From: Deltaproteobacteria bacterium
Lineage (GTDB): Bacteria; Myxococcota_A; Polyangia; DRWM01; JAAZOP01
Length of the DNA stretch: 43,847 nt
Direction of reading: 5' to 3'
NCBI GenBank assembly: GCA_016930215.1
Contig: JAFGHH010000375.1
Location: 1 to 43,847, forward strand
Shown here one piece after another: positions 27,804 through 39,237 of the stretch. The translations under genes and the position numbers were made by a program. Within the stretch, counting starts at the first letter, position 1, and each line of letters opens with the position of its first letter. The notes below the pieces were generated by a model, which saw nothing but the letters and a program-made list of their open reading frames with translations, was not told the origin of the DNA and did no database searches.

Positions 27804-30017
27804 ATGCGCGATTCGTTCACGATCCTGGCGGCGCTGGTGGTGGGTTCCGCGTGCGGATGCCCCCGTCACGGCGAGCCGCCGACGCACGTCGCCGCCGGCG
27901 ACTCCGACGACGGCGACTCGGACGAGCGGTCCTCCGCGCCGGACGCCGCCGACGCCGCGACACCGATGCCGCCCGCTCCGCTGCCCGAGTCCTTCCGCTT
28001 CGTGCCGCAGGTCGGACACGCCGGGCCGGTGTGGGCCGTGCCGTTCGGCGAGGGACGCCTGCTCGGCATCGATGCCTCGGGACAGGCCGGCTGGTGGGTC
28101 GACTTCCCGGTGACCGGGCCGGTGAGGCAGACGCGCCGGCGCCACCTGGGCCTCGGCGGCGTCACCGCGGTGGCACACGGCGGCCCGGCGGACGCACCGC
28201 GGGTCGCGATCGGAACCGCCGCCGGCACGGTGTTCACGTGGCAGCCGACGACCGACGACGCGGACGGCGCCCGGCCCGTCCGGCTCGGCGAGGCGCTGCC
28301 GCGCGCGGTCTCCGCCGTGGCCGTCGCCCCGGCCCTCGACCGCATCGCCGTCGGTACGGTCTCCGGAACGGTCCGCGTGCTCGACGCGGACGGCGGAGTC
28401 GCCTGGACCCGCGACCGCGACCACGGGGAGCCGATCGTCGCCCTGACCTTCTCCCCCGACGGCGCGCGGCTGGCCGGCGGCTGCTCGGACGGCGTCGTCA
28501 CCGTTTGGAACGCCTCCCGCGGCACGCCGCTCGCCTCGCTACCCCACGACGGCCCCGTGACGGCGGTGGCCTGGTCGCCCGACGCGGCGAAGCTCGCCGC
28601 CGGCAGTGCCGTGCGCGAGATCCGCGTCTGGGCGGGAAACCCGCCGGCCGAGGTCGCGCGACGCCGCGGATTCGCCCAGGCCGTCGCCCAGCTCGCCTTC
28701 ACCCCGGACGGCGACGGCCTGGTCGTGGCCGACGAACTCGGCGAGATCCACGTCCTCGACGCCGAGACCCTCGAGGGACCCGTGCTCGGGGATCGCATGT
28801 ACTTCCCGTGCACGCCCGGCAACCCGCAGGAGTGCTTCCCGTCCCGCGAGGGACCGCTGCGGAGCCTGTCGTTCGACCCCGACCACGCGCTGGTGCTCGG
28901 CGGCGCCGACGGCGCGCTCCGCTGGCTGTCGCCGGCGGAAGGGGTCCGCTCGGCCAGCCCGCCGGCCGAGGTCGTGCCGCTGTCGCTCGCCCGGACGCCC
29001 GACGGTGCGGAACTCGTGGTCGGACTCACCGACGGCACGCTGGTCTGGCTCGGCACGGAGGACGGACGCGAGCGGCGACGCGCGCGGGGGCACGAGGACG
29101 GCGTCACCGGCCTCGCGTTCGATGCGCACGGCCGGCTGCTCAGCACCAGCCTCGACGGGACGGTGGCGGTCTGGCCGCCGGGCGCCGTCGAGCCGTCCCA
29201 GCGGCAGGACGACCACCACGGACCGGTGAGCTGCCTGGCGCTGTCGACGGACGGCTCGCGGGCGGCGACGGGCGCCGTGGACGGCGCGATCCTGGTCTGG
29301 GACGCAACGAACGCCGAGCTGCAATTCGCGGTGAACCTCGCCGGGCACGTCTCGCGCGTGATGGGACTCGGGTTCACCGAGGACGCGGCTCTGCTGTGGA
29401 GCGCCGGATTGGACCGGACGGTCCAGAAGTGGAACCTCGCCCGACGGCGCGCCGCCTGGTCGCGCCCGCTGGAACTGCGCGCCGCGCCGACCCGCCTGCT
29501 GGCGCTCGATGACGTCGTGCTGGTCGGGGGCGCCGACGGCGAGCTGCGGCGCGTCGGCCCGGGCCGCGCGGCGGTCGCAACCGCGATGCACTGCGACGGG
29601 CCGGTGACGGACCTGGCTCTCGTCCCGGACGCTCCGGGCGCCGCCCTCGCGGCGTGCGGGGACGGCTCGGTGCTGCGGCTGGTCGCCGCCGCGGCGGAGG
29701 GCCCGGAGACGTGGACCGCGGACGGCGAGCCGCTGCGCCCGGCCCACGATGCGGCCGCGGAGCTCGCGCCGGCCCCCGGCGGCGTCCTGTTCGCGGCGGG
29801 CGAGTCGGTCACCGCGCTCGCCGCCGCGGACGGCACGGTACGCTGGCGGACGTGGTTCGGGCCGCACGGCTCGGTGACCTGCAGCGCGGACGAGCGCTTC
29901 GGTGCGGCCGGGGACGGCGCCCGATGGGTCGGGTTCTCGGACGGCCGGACCGTGCGGGACGCGGACGACCCCGCGGTGGCCCGCCGGAACCTGGACGCGG
30001 AGGACGGGACCCGTTGA
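27804..30017 (+). CDS. WD40-repeat lipoprotein
   Basis: 737 aa from ATG 27804, with GCCGAGGC upstream. The short hydrophobic N-terminus ends in VGSACGC, a plausible lipid-attachment site (Cys17), then an acidic linker rich in Asp/Ser/Ala. The body is made of WD40-like blades: EPIVALTFSPDGARLAGGCSD, TVWN, GPVTAVAWSPDAAKLAAGSA, IRVW, VTGLAFDAHGRLLSTSLDGT, VAVW, SCLALSTDGSRAATGAVDG, ILVWD and KWNLARR. The count, about ten or more, suggests one long or two beta-propellers. It is an exported scaffold for protein contacts; the partner is unknown. It precedes the FHA-CpaF fusion by 153 bp. Confidence 0.88.
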   Translation: MRDSFTILAALVVGSACGCPRHGEPPTHVAAGDSDDGDSDERSSAPDAADAATPMPPAPLPESFRFVPQVGHAGPVWAVPFGEGRLLGIDASGQAGWWVDFPVTGPVRQTRRRHLGLGGVTAVAHGGPADAPRVAIGTAAGTVFTWQPTTDDADGARPVRLGEALPRAVSAVAVAPALDRIAVGTVSGTVRVLDADGGVAWTRDRDHGEPIVALTFSPDGARLAGGCSDGVVTVWNASRGTPLASLPHDGPVTAVAWSPDAAKLAAGSAVREIRVWAGNPPAEVARRRGFAQAVAQLAFTPDGDGLVVADELGEIHVLDAETLEGPVLGDRMYFPCTPGNPQECFPSREGPLRSLSFDPDHALVLGGADGALRWLSPAEGVRSASPPAEVVPLSLARTPDGAELVVGLTDGTLVWLGTEDGRERRRARGHEDGVTGLAFDAHGRLLSTSLDGTVAVWPPGAVEPSQRQDDHHGPVSCLALSTDGSRAATGAVDGAILVWDATNAELQFAVNLAGHVSRVMGLGFTEDAALLWSAGLDRTVQKWNLARRRAAWSRPLELRAAPTRLLALDDVVLVGGADGELRRVGPGRAAVATAMHCDGPVTDLALVPDAPGAALAACGDGSVLRLVAAAAEGPETWTADGEPLRPAHDAAAELAPAPGGVLFAAGESVTALAAADGTVRWRTWFGPHGSVTCSADERFGAAGDGARWVGFSDGRTVRDADDPAVARRNLDAEDGTR

Positions 30018-30118
30018 AGCCGCACACGCGAAGGGTTCCAGGAAAGCCCCGGATCGGAGTATGAAGGCAGTCGGGGCCCGGCCTCCGGGACGACACCGGG
30101 CTCGGAAACGGTGAATCA

Positions 30119-30134
30119 CCGGCCGCAGGGCCGG
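30119..30134 (+). other. Hairpin in the leader of the FHA-CpaF gene
   Basis: CCGGCC, loop GCAG, GGCCGG form a perfect 6-bp stem at 30119-30134, 36 nt before the ATG at 30171. It has no T-tract and could be a weak terminator for the WD40 gene or a leader structure. Confidence 0.3.
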
Positions 30135-30170
30135 GGCGACGGGAACGCGGAGCGGAAAGGAGCAGTCGAG

Positions 30171-32504
30171 ATGATCCGTCTGAGCATCGCGGAGCGCAGC
30201 GGCCAGCCCAAGCTGTTCACGTTCCCGAAGGACGACATCACCATCGGGCGCGCGCAGGGCAACGACGTGATCCTCCCGCGCAACAACATCTCCAAACGGC
30301 ACACCCGCGTCTTCCGCCGGCAGGGGAAGCTGGTCGTCCGCGACCTCGACTCCACCAACGGCACCTTCCTCAACGGGCGCCGCATCCACGACGACGAGGT
30401 GCTGCACGCGGGCGACCGGATCTTCCTCGCCGACTTCGTCCTGATCATCGAGGAGGACGAGAACGCCGCGACGCCGGTCCCGCCGGAGCTGAAGTCCGCG
30501 GCGCCGCCGCCGCTGCCGGCCGACGACCTGGAGTCGGTGTCCGAGGCCGAGGCGGAACCGCTGGACGAGCCGGAAGGACGACCGACGATCGCCGCCGAGG
30601 AGCCGCCGGAGCTGCAGCTCAGCGCGGCCGACCTGCACACCGCCCCGCCCGACATGGTGTTGTCCGATCTGGCCCGTGCCGCCGCCCGGCGGTCGGCACT
30701 GGAGCCGGAGCCCGACCTGCCGCCCGGCCCGCCGATGCCGATCCGACAGCCACCGGTTGCGGTCGAGGCGCCGGTGCCGTCCCGGCCGTCCCGCGGCGCC
30801 CCGGCGCCGGCGGCGGAGCCCGGCCCGGCACGCCGCGTGCCCGAAGCAGCGCCGCCGGCGGCCGAACCGACCCCCGCCAGGAGTCGCGGCGGCCGCGCCC
30901 CGGCGCCGAGCGAACACCGACCGCAGCCGCTGCCGATACCCGAGCCGCTGGAGGACGCCGGACTGGACGAGGCGACGCCACCACCACGCGAACGGGTCGC
31001 TCCGGCCGCCGGACGCGGCCGTCCCCGAGCGGCCGCCTCGGAGTCGGCGCCTCCACCGGAACCGCGCCGCGAGTCGCGCCCCGATCTGCGGCACGAGCCG
31101 AGGCACGAGGCGCGGCCGACGGCCGGACGCGGCGCGGCCCAGCCGTCGCGCGCCACGGGTCGGCCCGCATCCGGCGCACGGCCGACCTCCGCCGCGGGAC
31201 CCGCGGCCCCCAAGGCCCCCGCCGGCACGCTCGGCGAAGACCAGGTGCAGGAACGGCTGCTGACGCGGGCCAACGACATCGCACCGATCAAGGACGCCGA
31301 ACCGGCCGTCTTCGGCGACCACGAACTGCAGGGGCGGATCAAGAGCGCACTGCTCGACGAGCTCGCCATCCTGGAGGCCGAGGACCTGCTCGACCCGCGC
31401 CTCGACCGCGACGAACTCGTCGAGGAGCTGAGCAAGGCGCTGTTCGCCCTCGGCCCGTTCCCCCGGCTCGCCGCCGACGACGGGCTGGAGTCGTTCGTCG
31501 CCTACCCCGACGGGACCTGCTTCGAACGGCGCGCGGGCCACTGGGCGCGAGCGACGACCCGCATCCCGACTCCGCTGGTCGCGCTCCTCGCCCGGCGCCT
31601 CGTCGCCGGAATGCCGGGATGCACGCCGTCGGGCGCCGCCGAGACGTTCCGCGGACGCCACCCGGAACTGGCCGGCGTCGAGGTCGGCGGCGCCCTGGGC
31701 GGCTCGAGCCTGGGCGGCCCCGTCGTTCGGCTCGACCGCACACCGACGGTCGAGGACGACCTCGAACGACTGGCGGACACCGGGATGCTCTCGATGCCGA
31801 TGGCGACCTTCCTGCGCCTGTGTCTCGAGGCGCGCCAGACGCTGGCCGTGGCCGGACCGCAGCGTGCGCAGCGCACCGCCCTCCTGCGGGCCCTGGTGGC
31901 GTCGCTGCCGGCGGAACAGCGCGTGGTCTGGGTCGCCGACCCGGCGGGCGCGGGTCCGCCCGCCTCGGCGGCCCTGGTGGTGCGGCTGCAGCCCCCGTCG
32001 GTCGGCGAATCGCTCCTGGCCGAGTCGGACGACGCGGGCGGCGGCCTGGGGGACCTCGTGCAGTGCCTGCAACCCGACCTGCTCGTGGTCGAGCGGACCG
32101 ACGCGGTGCGCGACGTGCCCCTGGTGCGCGCCGTGCGGGCCCGGCTCGGGTCGGTCGTGCTGGGCGTCGAGGCCGACCGCTGGGAGCCCCCGGTGCCCGG
32201 CGAGCCGGGCAAGGCCGACGCCCCGACGCGGCCGGCCGCGCCGGGCGTCGACCCGCGACTCGCCGCCTGCGTGGACGTCGTCGCCGAACTCGTGCCGATC
32301 GTGGACGGCAGCGTGCGGATGCTGCGCATCGCGGAGCGCGCCGCCGACGGCGGCGACCCGTTCGTCGCCAACACGATCTTCGAGTTCGTGCTCGGCGGCC
32401 CCGGGGAGCTCGGCGAATACAAGGCCACCCGCACCCTCCCGCGGTTCCTCGAACGACGCAAGGCGCGCGGCAAGCGCATCGATGCGTCGCTGTTCCAGGG
32501 GTGA
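30171..32504 (+). CDS. FHA-CpaF (TadA-like) fusion with degenerate ATPase motifs
   Basis: 777 aa from ATG 30171, with GGAAAGGAGCAG upstream. An FHA phosphopeptide-binding domain covers about 1-95 (ITIGRAQGNDVILPRNNISKRH, STNGTFLNGRR). A Pro/Ala/Arg-rich linker spans about 100-365. A CpaF/VirB11-type domain follows (about 370-777; RANDIAPI, ILEAEDLLDP). In normal CpaF proteins the P-loop is GxxGSGKT; here it reads GPQRAQRTALL near residue 560, with the catalytic Lys replaced by Arg, and the Walker B is PDLLVVERTD instead of PDRIIVGE. It is therefore likely a signalling pseudo-ATPase. FHA-CpaF fusions occur in myxobacteria near type II/IV-like secretion genes, but none are seen here. Confidence 0.85.
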   Translation: MIRLSIAERSGQPKLFTFPKDDITIGRAQGNDVILPRNNISKRHTRVFRRQGKLVVRDLDSTNGTFLNGRRIHDDEVLHAGDRIFLADFVLIIEEDENAATPVPPELKSAAPPPLPADDLESVSEAEAEPLDEPEGRPTIAAEEPPELQLSAADLHTAPPDMVLSDLARAAARRSALEPEPDLPPGPPMPIRQPPVAVEAPVPSRPSRGAPAPAAEPGPARRVPEAAPPAAEPTPARSRGGRAPAPSEHRPQPLPIPEPLEDAGLDEATPPPRERVAPAAGRGRPRAAASESAPPPEPRRESRPDLRHEPRHEARPTAGRGAAQPSRATGRPASGARPTSAAGPAAPKAPAGTLGEDQVQERLLTRANDIAPIKDAEPAVFGDHELQGRIKSALLDELAILEAEDLLDPRLDRDELVEELSKALFALGPFPRLAADDGLESFVAYPDGTCFERRAGHWARATTRIPTPLVALLARRLVAGMPGCTPSGAAETFRGRHPELAGVEVGGALGGSSLGGPVVRLDRTPTVEDDLERLADTGMLSMPMATFLRLCLEARQTLAVAGPQRAQRTALLRALVASLPAEQRVVWVADPAGAGPPASAALVVRLQPPSVGESLLAESDDAGGGLGDLVQCLQPDLLVVERTDAVRDVPLVRAVRARLGSVVLGVEADRWEPPVPGEPGKADAPTRPAAPGVDPRLAACVDVVAELVPIVDGSVRMLRIAERAADGGDPFVANTIFEFVLGGPGELGEYKATRTLPRFLERRKARGKRIDASLFQG

Positions 32505-32511
32505 GGCGCCC

Positions 32512-32994
32512 ATGCAGACCCGCGTCGTCCCGATCGAGAAGCCCGACGAGCTCAACATCGTCTTCGGACAGTCGCACTTCGTGCGGACCGTCGAGGACCT
32601 CTGCGAGGCGGTCGCGACGTCGGCTCCGGATGCGAAGTTCGGCCTGGCCTTCTGCGAGGCCTCCGGCAAGCGGCTGATCCGGCATGCCGGGACCGACCCG
32701 GAGCTCGAACGCCTCGCCGTGCGGAACATGGAGCGGATCGGCGCCGGTCACTCCTTCCTGATCGTGCTGGGCAACCTGTTCCCGATCCACGTCCTGCGGG
32801 CGATCCGGGAGGTGCCCGAGGTGTGCCGCATCTTCTGCGCCACGGCGAACCCGGTCCAGGTCGTCCTGGCCGAGACGGACCAGGGCCGCGGCGTGCTGGG
32901 CGTGATCGACGGCGGCACCCCCCTGGGCACCGAAGGCCCCGACGACGCCCGCGACCGCCACGATTTCCTCCGCAAGATCGGCCTCAAGGCCTGA
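32512..32994 (+). CDS. Adenosine-specific kinase-like protein (PF04008)
   Basis: 160 aa, ATG 32512, close to the FHA-CpaF stop (7 bp), with AGGGGTGAGGCG upstream. Conserved motifs of the family are clear: NIVFGQSHFVRTVEDL, FGLAFCEASGKRLIRH, IGAGHSFLIVLGN, then PEVCRIFCATANPVQVV, AETDQGRGVLGVIDGG and the C-terminal FLRKIGLK. The family is small and widespread in archaea and bacteria. The structure-based annotation as an adenosine-specific kinase rests on weak biochemical data, so the biological substrate is unclear. Confidence 0.93.
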   Translation: MQTRVVPIEKPDELNIVFGQSHFVRTVEDLCEAVATSAPDAKFGLAFCEASGKRLIRHAGTDPELERLAVRNMERIGAGHSFLIVLGNLFPIHVLRAIREVPEVCRIFCATANPVQVVLAETDQGRGVLGVIDGGTPLGTEGPDDARDRHDFLRKIGLKA

Positions 32995-33238
32995 CCACCC
33001 GGACGACCGCAGCCGCCTCCGACCCTTCGAACCACCGGCCCGCTCTCGGCCGCGCGCTCGTGCCCGACCGGGCTCGCCGAAAATGCACCTTGACGATCCT
33101 CCCGGGTGCCCCTCAAACTAACTTGGGGATTGGTGTTGCCGGGCTCCGGCCCCGACCGGTCGGCGCCCGACAACCGGAGAGCGGTCCCGCACGGCCCGGG
33201 CGCCGGAAGGCCGGGCGCGCGGGACACGGGAGGTTCGT

Positions 33239-35446
33239 ATGCACGGTCGTCTCACGGTCTGCCTGGGAACGTCGATCTGCATCCTCGGGCTCGCGGCCTG
33301 CGGCGGCTCGAGCACGCCGACCGGAGACACGGGCCAGACCTGCACCTCGCACGCCGAATGCCCGGGCGGCCTGTGCCTCGAAGGCCGCTGCGTGCCGATC
33401 GGCACCGACGCCGACGCCGATGGTGACCTCGACATCCCGGGCGCCGACGCCGACGCCGACACCCCGGGCGCCGACGCCGACGCCGAGGTGATCCCGGAGG
33501 TGCTGCCCGAGGTTCCCCCGGATACCTCGCTGGTCGACGGCGACGGCGACACGATCCCCGACGCGATCGAGGGCTGGGACGACCCCGACGGCGACACGAT
33601 CCCCAACGCCGCGGACGACGACTCCGACGGCGACGACATCCCCGACGCCGTCGAGGCGGGGGACTCCGATCTCCGCACGATGCCCGCCGACTCGGACCGC
33701 GACGACACGCCCGACTTCCTCGACCTCGACAGCGACAACGACACGATCCGCGACGCCGACGAGTGGCTGATCGACGTGGACGGCGACACGGTCCCGGCCT
33801 ACCGCGACTTCGACTCGGACGGCGACGGCATCTTCGACAACGTGGAAGCGGGGGACGCCGACCCGGCCACATCGCCCCGGGACACCGACGGCGACCTGAC
33901 GCCCGACTACCTGGATCTCGACTCCGACGGCGACCTCATCTCCGACGCCCACGAATCGATGGTCGACACCGACGGCGACACGGTGATGGACTACCTCGAC
34001 CTCGATTCGGACGACGACGGCGTGCCGGACCGGGACGAGGCCGGGGACGCGGACCTGGCGACGCCGCCGGGAAACTGCGACGGCGACGCGCTGCCGAACT
34101 TCCGCGACACCGACTCGGACAACGACGGCGTCCGCGACCTCGACGAGCTCTCCGTCCACCACACCGACCCGTGCCTGGCCGACACCGACGGGGACACGGT
34201 CACGGACCTGATCGAGATCGAGTACGGCAGCCGGCCGACCGACCCGACCGACTCGCCGCGCGAGCGCGGGGACTTCGTGTTCGTCGAGCCGTACCTCGCC
34301 GACCCGGAGCCGTGGGTCGATACGCTCGTGTTCTCCACCTCGCTGCAGAAGGCCGACGTGTACTTCCTGGTCGATACGACGGGGTCGATGTGGGGCGAGA
34401 TCGCCAACCTGCGCAGCTCGATCCGCACGACGGTCATCCCCGGGATCATCGCTGCCATCCCGGATTCGTGGACCGGCGTCGGCAACTTCGACGACTACCC
34501 GGTGAGCCCCTACGGCAACGCGGGCTACGGCGACGTCTCGTACCGCAACCTCCAGAACCTCACGTCGGATTCGGCGGCGGCGCAGGCGGCGGCGAACGCG
34601 CTGCCGGAGCACGACGGCGCGGACATTCCCGAAAGCCACGTGCCGGCCCTGTGGACCGTCGCCGCGGGTGACCCGAGCCGCACGTGTCCCCGGCAGGCGG
34701 CCCGCTCGTGCGCCGCCGGCGCGGTCGGCTATCCGTGCTTCCGGCCCGACGCGGTACGGGTGATCGTCCTGATCACCGATGCGCTGTTCCACAACGGCCC
34801 GAGCAGCTACTCGACCTACGGGGCGATCAGCACCGGCTCTTGCACGGCGACGGCGCCGACCTACGTCCAGACCCGCGACGCACTCGTCGCGGCCAACATC
34901 TCGGTGATCGGCGTCAACTCGGGCTCGGCCCGCTCCCACCTGGAGACGCTCGCGCGCGACACGGGCGCCGTGGACGTCGGAGGCACACCGTTGGTCTACG
35001 ACATCTCGAGCAGCGGCACGGGGCTCGGCACGCAGGTGATCAACGCCGTGCAGACGCTGGCCAACAACGTGCCGATCCGCGTCGATGCGCAGTTCGTCGA
35101 CGACCCCGCCGACACGGTCAACACCCGCACCGCGTTCCTCGACTACCTGGAGACCAACACCAGCGGCGCTTCGGTCTGGGATCCCGCGACGAGCACCACC
35201 CGCGTCTGCACCACCCTCACCGCGGCCGACTCCGACGGCGACGGGCACCCCGACTACTTCCCGTCCCTGTTGCCCGGCACGAGCGTCTGCTGGGACATCC
35301 ACGTCAAGCGCAACGAGACGGTTGCCGCCACCGCGGACGCGCAGATCTACCGCGCGACGATCAACGTGATCGGCGACCTGTTCACGCCGCTCGATTCGCG
35401 CGACGTCTTCTTCCTCGTGCCCCCCGAGATCGCGGGGTCGCAGTAG
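33239..35446 (+). CDS. vWA-domain lipoprotein with TSP3-like repeats (tandem copy 1)
   Basis: 735 aa from ATG 33239; GGGAGGTTCG precedes it. Lipobox GLAAC (Cys21). A four-Cys mini-module (CTSHAECPGGLCLEGRC) and a GADADAD linker are followed by roughly ten TSP3-like Asp repeats (about 95-345). The vWA domain has the MIDAS DTTGS at 379-383. Its loops differ from those of copy 2 and of the 1155-3179 protein, for example NFDDYPVSPYGNAGYGDVSY and an inserted ALWTVAAGDPSRTC. The C-terminal region has PGTSVCWDIHVKRNETV and ends FFLVPPEIAGSQ. The N-terminal stalk is almost identical to copy 2, while the vWA is not. It is probably surface-displayed and metal-dependent; the ligand is unknown. Confidence 0.88.
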   Translation: MHGRLTVCLGTSICILGLAACGGSSTPTGDTGQTCTSHAECPGGLCLEGRCVPIGTDADADGDLDIPGADADADTPGADADAEVIPEVLPEVPPDTSLVDGDGDTIPDAIEGWDDPDGDTIPNAADDDSDGDDIPDAVEAGDSDLRTMPADSDRDDTPDFLDLDSDNDTIRDADEWLIDVDGDTVPAYRDFDSDGDGIFDNVEAGDADPATSPRDTDGDLTPDYLDLDSDGDLISDAHESMVDTDGDTVMDYLDLDSDDDGVPDRDEAGDADLATPPGNCDGDALPNFRDTDSDNDGVRDLDELSVHHTDPCLADTDGDTVTDLIEIEYGSRPTDPTDSPRERGDFVFVEPYLADPEPWVDTLVFSTSLQKADVYFLVDTTGSMWGEIANLRSSIRTTVIPGIIAAIPDSWTGVGNFDDYPVSPYGNAGYGDVSYRNLQNLTSDSAAAQAAANALPEHDGADIPESHVPALWTVAAGDPSRTCPRQAARSCAAGAVGYPCFRPDAVRVIVLITDALFHNGPSSYSTYGAISTGSCTATAPTYVQTRDALVAANISVIGVNSGSARSHLETLARDTGAVDVGGTPLVYDISSSGTGLGTQVINAVQTLANNVPIRVDAQFVDDPADTVNTRTAFLDYLETNTSGASVWDPATSTTRVCTTLTAADSDGDGHPDYFPSLLPGTSVCWDIHVKRNETVAATADAQIYRATINVIGDLFTPLDSRDVFFLVPPEIAGSQ

Positions 35447-35477
35447 CGCCGGCGGCATCGCCGGAGGAGGCCGGATC

Positions 35478-37640
<2,163 letters not shown>

Positions 37641-37673
37641 CCGCCGGCCCCTCCCCCGTCGCCCCGGCGCGGC

Positions 37674-37702
37674 TTGACAGTCGGCGACCCCGATGGTGTC
37701 AT
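37674..37702 (+). promoter_or_regulatory. Near-consensus promoter of the BMC operon
   Basis: TTGACA at 37674-37679 (perfect), 17-bp spacer, TGTCAT at 37697-37702 (four of six). The transcription start would be near 37709, about 37 nt before the PduL ATG at 37746. It means in-frame start codons upstream of 37746 cannot be the real start. Confidence 0.7.
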
Positions 37703-37745
37703 CGGCGACCGGTGGATTCCCGGGGAGAGAGGCCCCCCCAGACGC

Positions 37746-38450
37746 ATGCCGACCGTTCCCCGTCCCACGATCCCCGTCGCCCTCTCGGCGCGCCACGCGC
37801 ACCTGTCGCAGGAGCACGTCGAGGCGCTGTTCGGCAAGGGCTACCACCTGACCCCGCTGAGCGACCTGTCCCAACCGGGCCAGTTCGCCTGCCGCGAGAC
37901 GATCGAGGTCGTCGGGCCGAAACGCTCGCTCCCGGGCCTGCGCATCCTCGGGCCCGCTCGGCCGAACAGCCAGGTCGAGCTCGCGTTCACCGACGGGATC
38001 GTCCTCGGGCTCAACCTGCCGGTGCGACTGTCCGGCGACACGAAGGAAACCCCCGGGGCGCACCTGATCGGACCCCGCGGCGCCGTCAAGCTCCGCGAGG
38101 GACTGATCGTCGCGGCACGCCACGTCCACTGCTCGCCCGACGACGCCCGGCGCCTGGGCCTGCAGGACAGGCAGAAGGTCTACGCGCGGTTCCCGGGACC
38201 CCGGGGCCTGCTGTTCGACGAGGTGCTGGTCCGGATCGACCCGAACTACCGCACCGAGCTGCACCTCGATACCGACGAGGGCAATGCGGCCGGAATCCGG
38301 AGCGGGGAGGCCGTCGAGATCGTGACCAGCCTGTGCCGCGACCTGTGCGGACTGGCCGAGTGTCCGATCGCGCCGGGGGTCCGCGACGGCGAGTCGCAGC
38401 CGTTCTGCGACTTCACCGAACGGGGCGACGTGAGCTTCTTCCGCCACTGA
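37746..38450 (+). CDS. pduL: PduL-type phosphotransacylase
   Basis: 234 aa. It converts acyl-CoA (acetyl- or propionyl-CoA) plus phosphate to acyl-phosphate, regenerating CoA inside the compartment. The two zinc-binding repeat motifs are present: SARHAHLS (His17, His19) and ARHVHCS (His126, His128). PLRSxxQPGQF-like (LSDLSQPGQFACRETIEVVG) and the GPxRxxSQVEL segment are also typical. Unlike Salmonella PduL, no N-terminal encapsulation helix precedes the first repeat. It is the first gene of the BMC operon and lies under the TTGACA promoter. The next gene follows after 21 bp. Confidence 0.93.
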   Translation: MPTVPRPTIPVALSARHAHLSQEHVEALFGKGYHLTPLSDLSQPGQFACRETIEVVGPKRSLPGLRILGPARPNSQVELAFTDGIVLGLNLPVRLSGDTKETPGAHLIGPRGAVKLREGLIVAARHVHCSPDDARRLGLQDRQKVYARFPGPRGLLFDEVLVRIDPNYRTELHLDTDEGNAAGIRSGEAVEIVTSLCRDLCGLAECPIAPGVRDGESQPFCDFTERGDVSFFRH

Positions 38451-38471
38451 GGGCGGGCGAGGGATTCGGGC

Positions 38472-39236
38472 GTGGACGAACGCGAACACGAGCAGTTGGT
38501 GCGGCGGGTCGTCGAGCGCGTGCTGGCGCGGTTGGGACCGCCCGCCGCATCGCCGCCGCCGCAGGCCCGCCGCGGCGTGCTGCTGCTGCTCCCGGTCGCG
38601 CCGCTCCGTCTCGCCGAGCTGGCCGCCGAGGCGGCGCGGGTGCGCGCCGCGGGACACGAGCTGCGCACCCTGGCCCCGCCCCCGGTCCTGCGCGAGCTGG
38701 ACCGCGCCGGCCTGCGCGACCGGTTCGGAGCCGAGATCCTCGACGCATCGCAACCGGGCCCGCTCGAGGCCCTGCACGCCCGCCGCCCGGGCGACCTCGT
38801 CGTGATCGGCGCGCTGGGGTTCGACTTCGCCCGCCGACTCGTCGAGCTGCAGGACGACGACCCGCTCGTTCGCACCGTCGCACAGGTGCTGCTCGGCGGC
38901 GGCACCGTGCTGGCGGCCGTCGACGAGCTGGCCCCGCACGCGCCGGGGGTGGCGGGGGAGCTGGTCCGCCGGGCCGAGACGCTCCGCCGGGACCTCGAAC
39001 AGCTCGGCCTCGCACTCGTGACCGGCGCCGAGTGGGAGGAGCGGCTCGGCCGCGCCGCCGCCGCCTCAACCACCGTCGCCCGCTCGGTCGGCGGCCTGCT
39101 CTCCGAAGAGGACGTCCGCCGGCTGTGGGCGGCGGGCGAGCGGCGGCTGGTGCTGCCGCCACGGACGATCGTGACCCCGCTGGCGCGCTCGCGCGCCGCG
39201 GCACTGGGGCTGGAGCTGGCCGAGAAAGGAAGCTGA
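38472..39236 (+). CDS. BMC-associated flavoprotein-like protein with encapsulation helix
   Basis: 254 aa from GTG 38472. The first 22 residues form an amphipathic helix (HEQLVRRVVERVLARLG) followed by a Pro-rich linker, the layout of BMC targeting peptides. The body (about 36-180) looks like the Rossmann-type flavoprotein fold seen in several BMC loci (GVLLLLPVAP at the start, DLVVIGALGFDFARRL, LLGGGTVLAAVDEL). The C-terminus contains LLSEEDVRRL and LVLPPRTIVTPLARSRA, a segment often seen in BMC-locus proteins. It may bind FMN and support electron transfer with the PduS-like protein, but no catalytic residue can be assigned. Confidence 0.65.
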   Translation: MDEREHEQLVRRVVERVLARLGPPAASPPPQARRGVLLLLPVAPLRLAELAAEAARVRAAGHELRTLAPPPVLRELDRAGLRDRFGAEILDASQPGPLEALHARRPGDLVVIGALGFDFARRLVELQDDDPLVRTVAQVLLGGGTVLAAVDELAPHAPGVAGELVRRAETLRRDLEQLGLALVTGAEWEERLGRAAAASTTVARSVGGLLSEEDVRRLWAAGERRLVLPPRTIVTPLARSRAAALGLELAEKGS

Positions 39237-39237
39237 G

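Noticed and set aside
33090-33119. Possible promoter TTGACG, 18-bp spacer, CAAACT before the tandem vWA genes
   Set aside because: The -10 match is three of six and the leader would be over 110 nt, so it is not better than chance in this gap.
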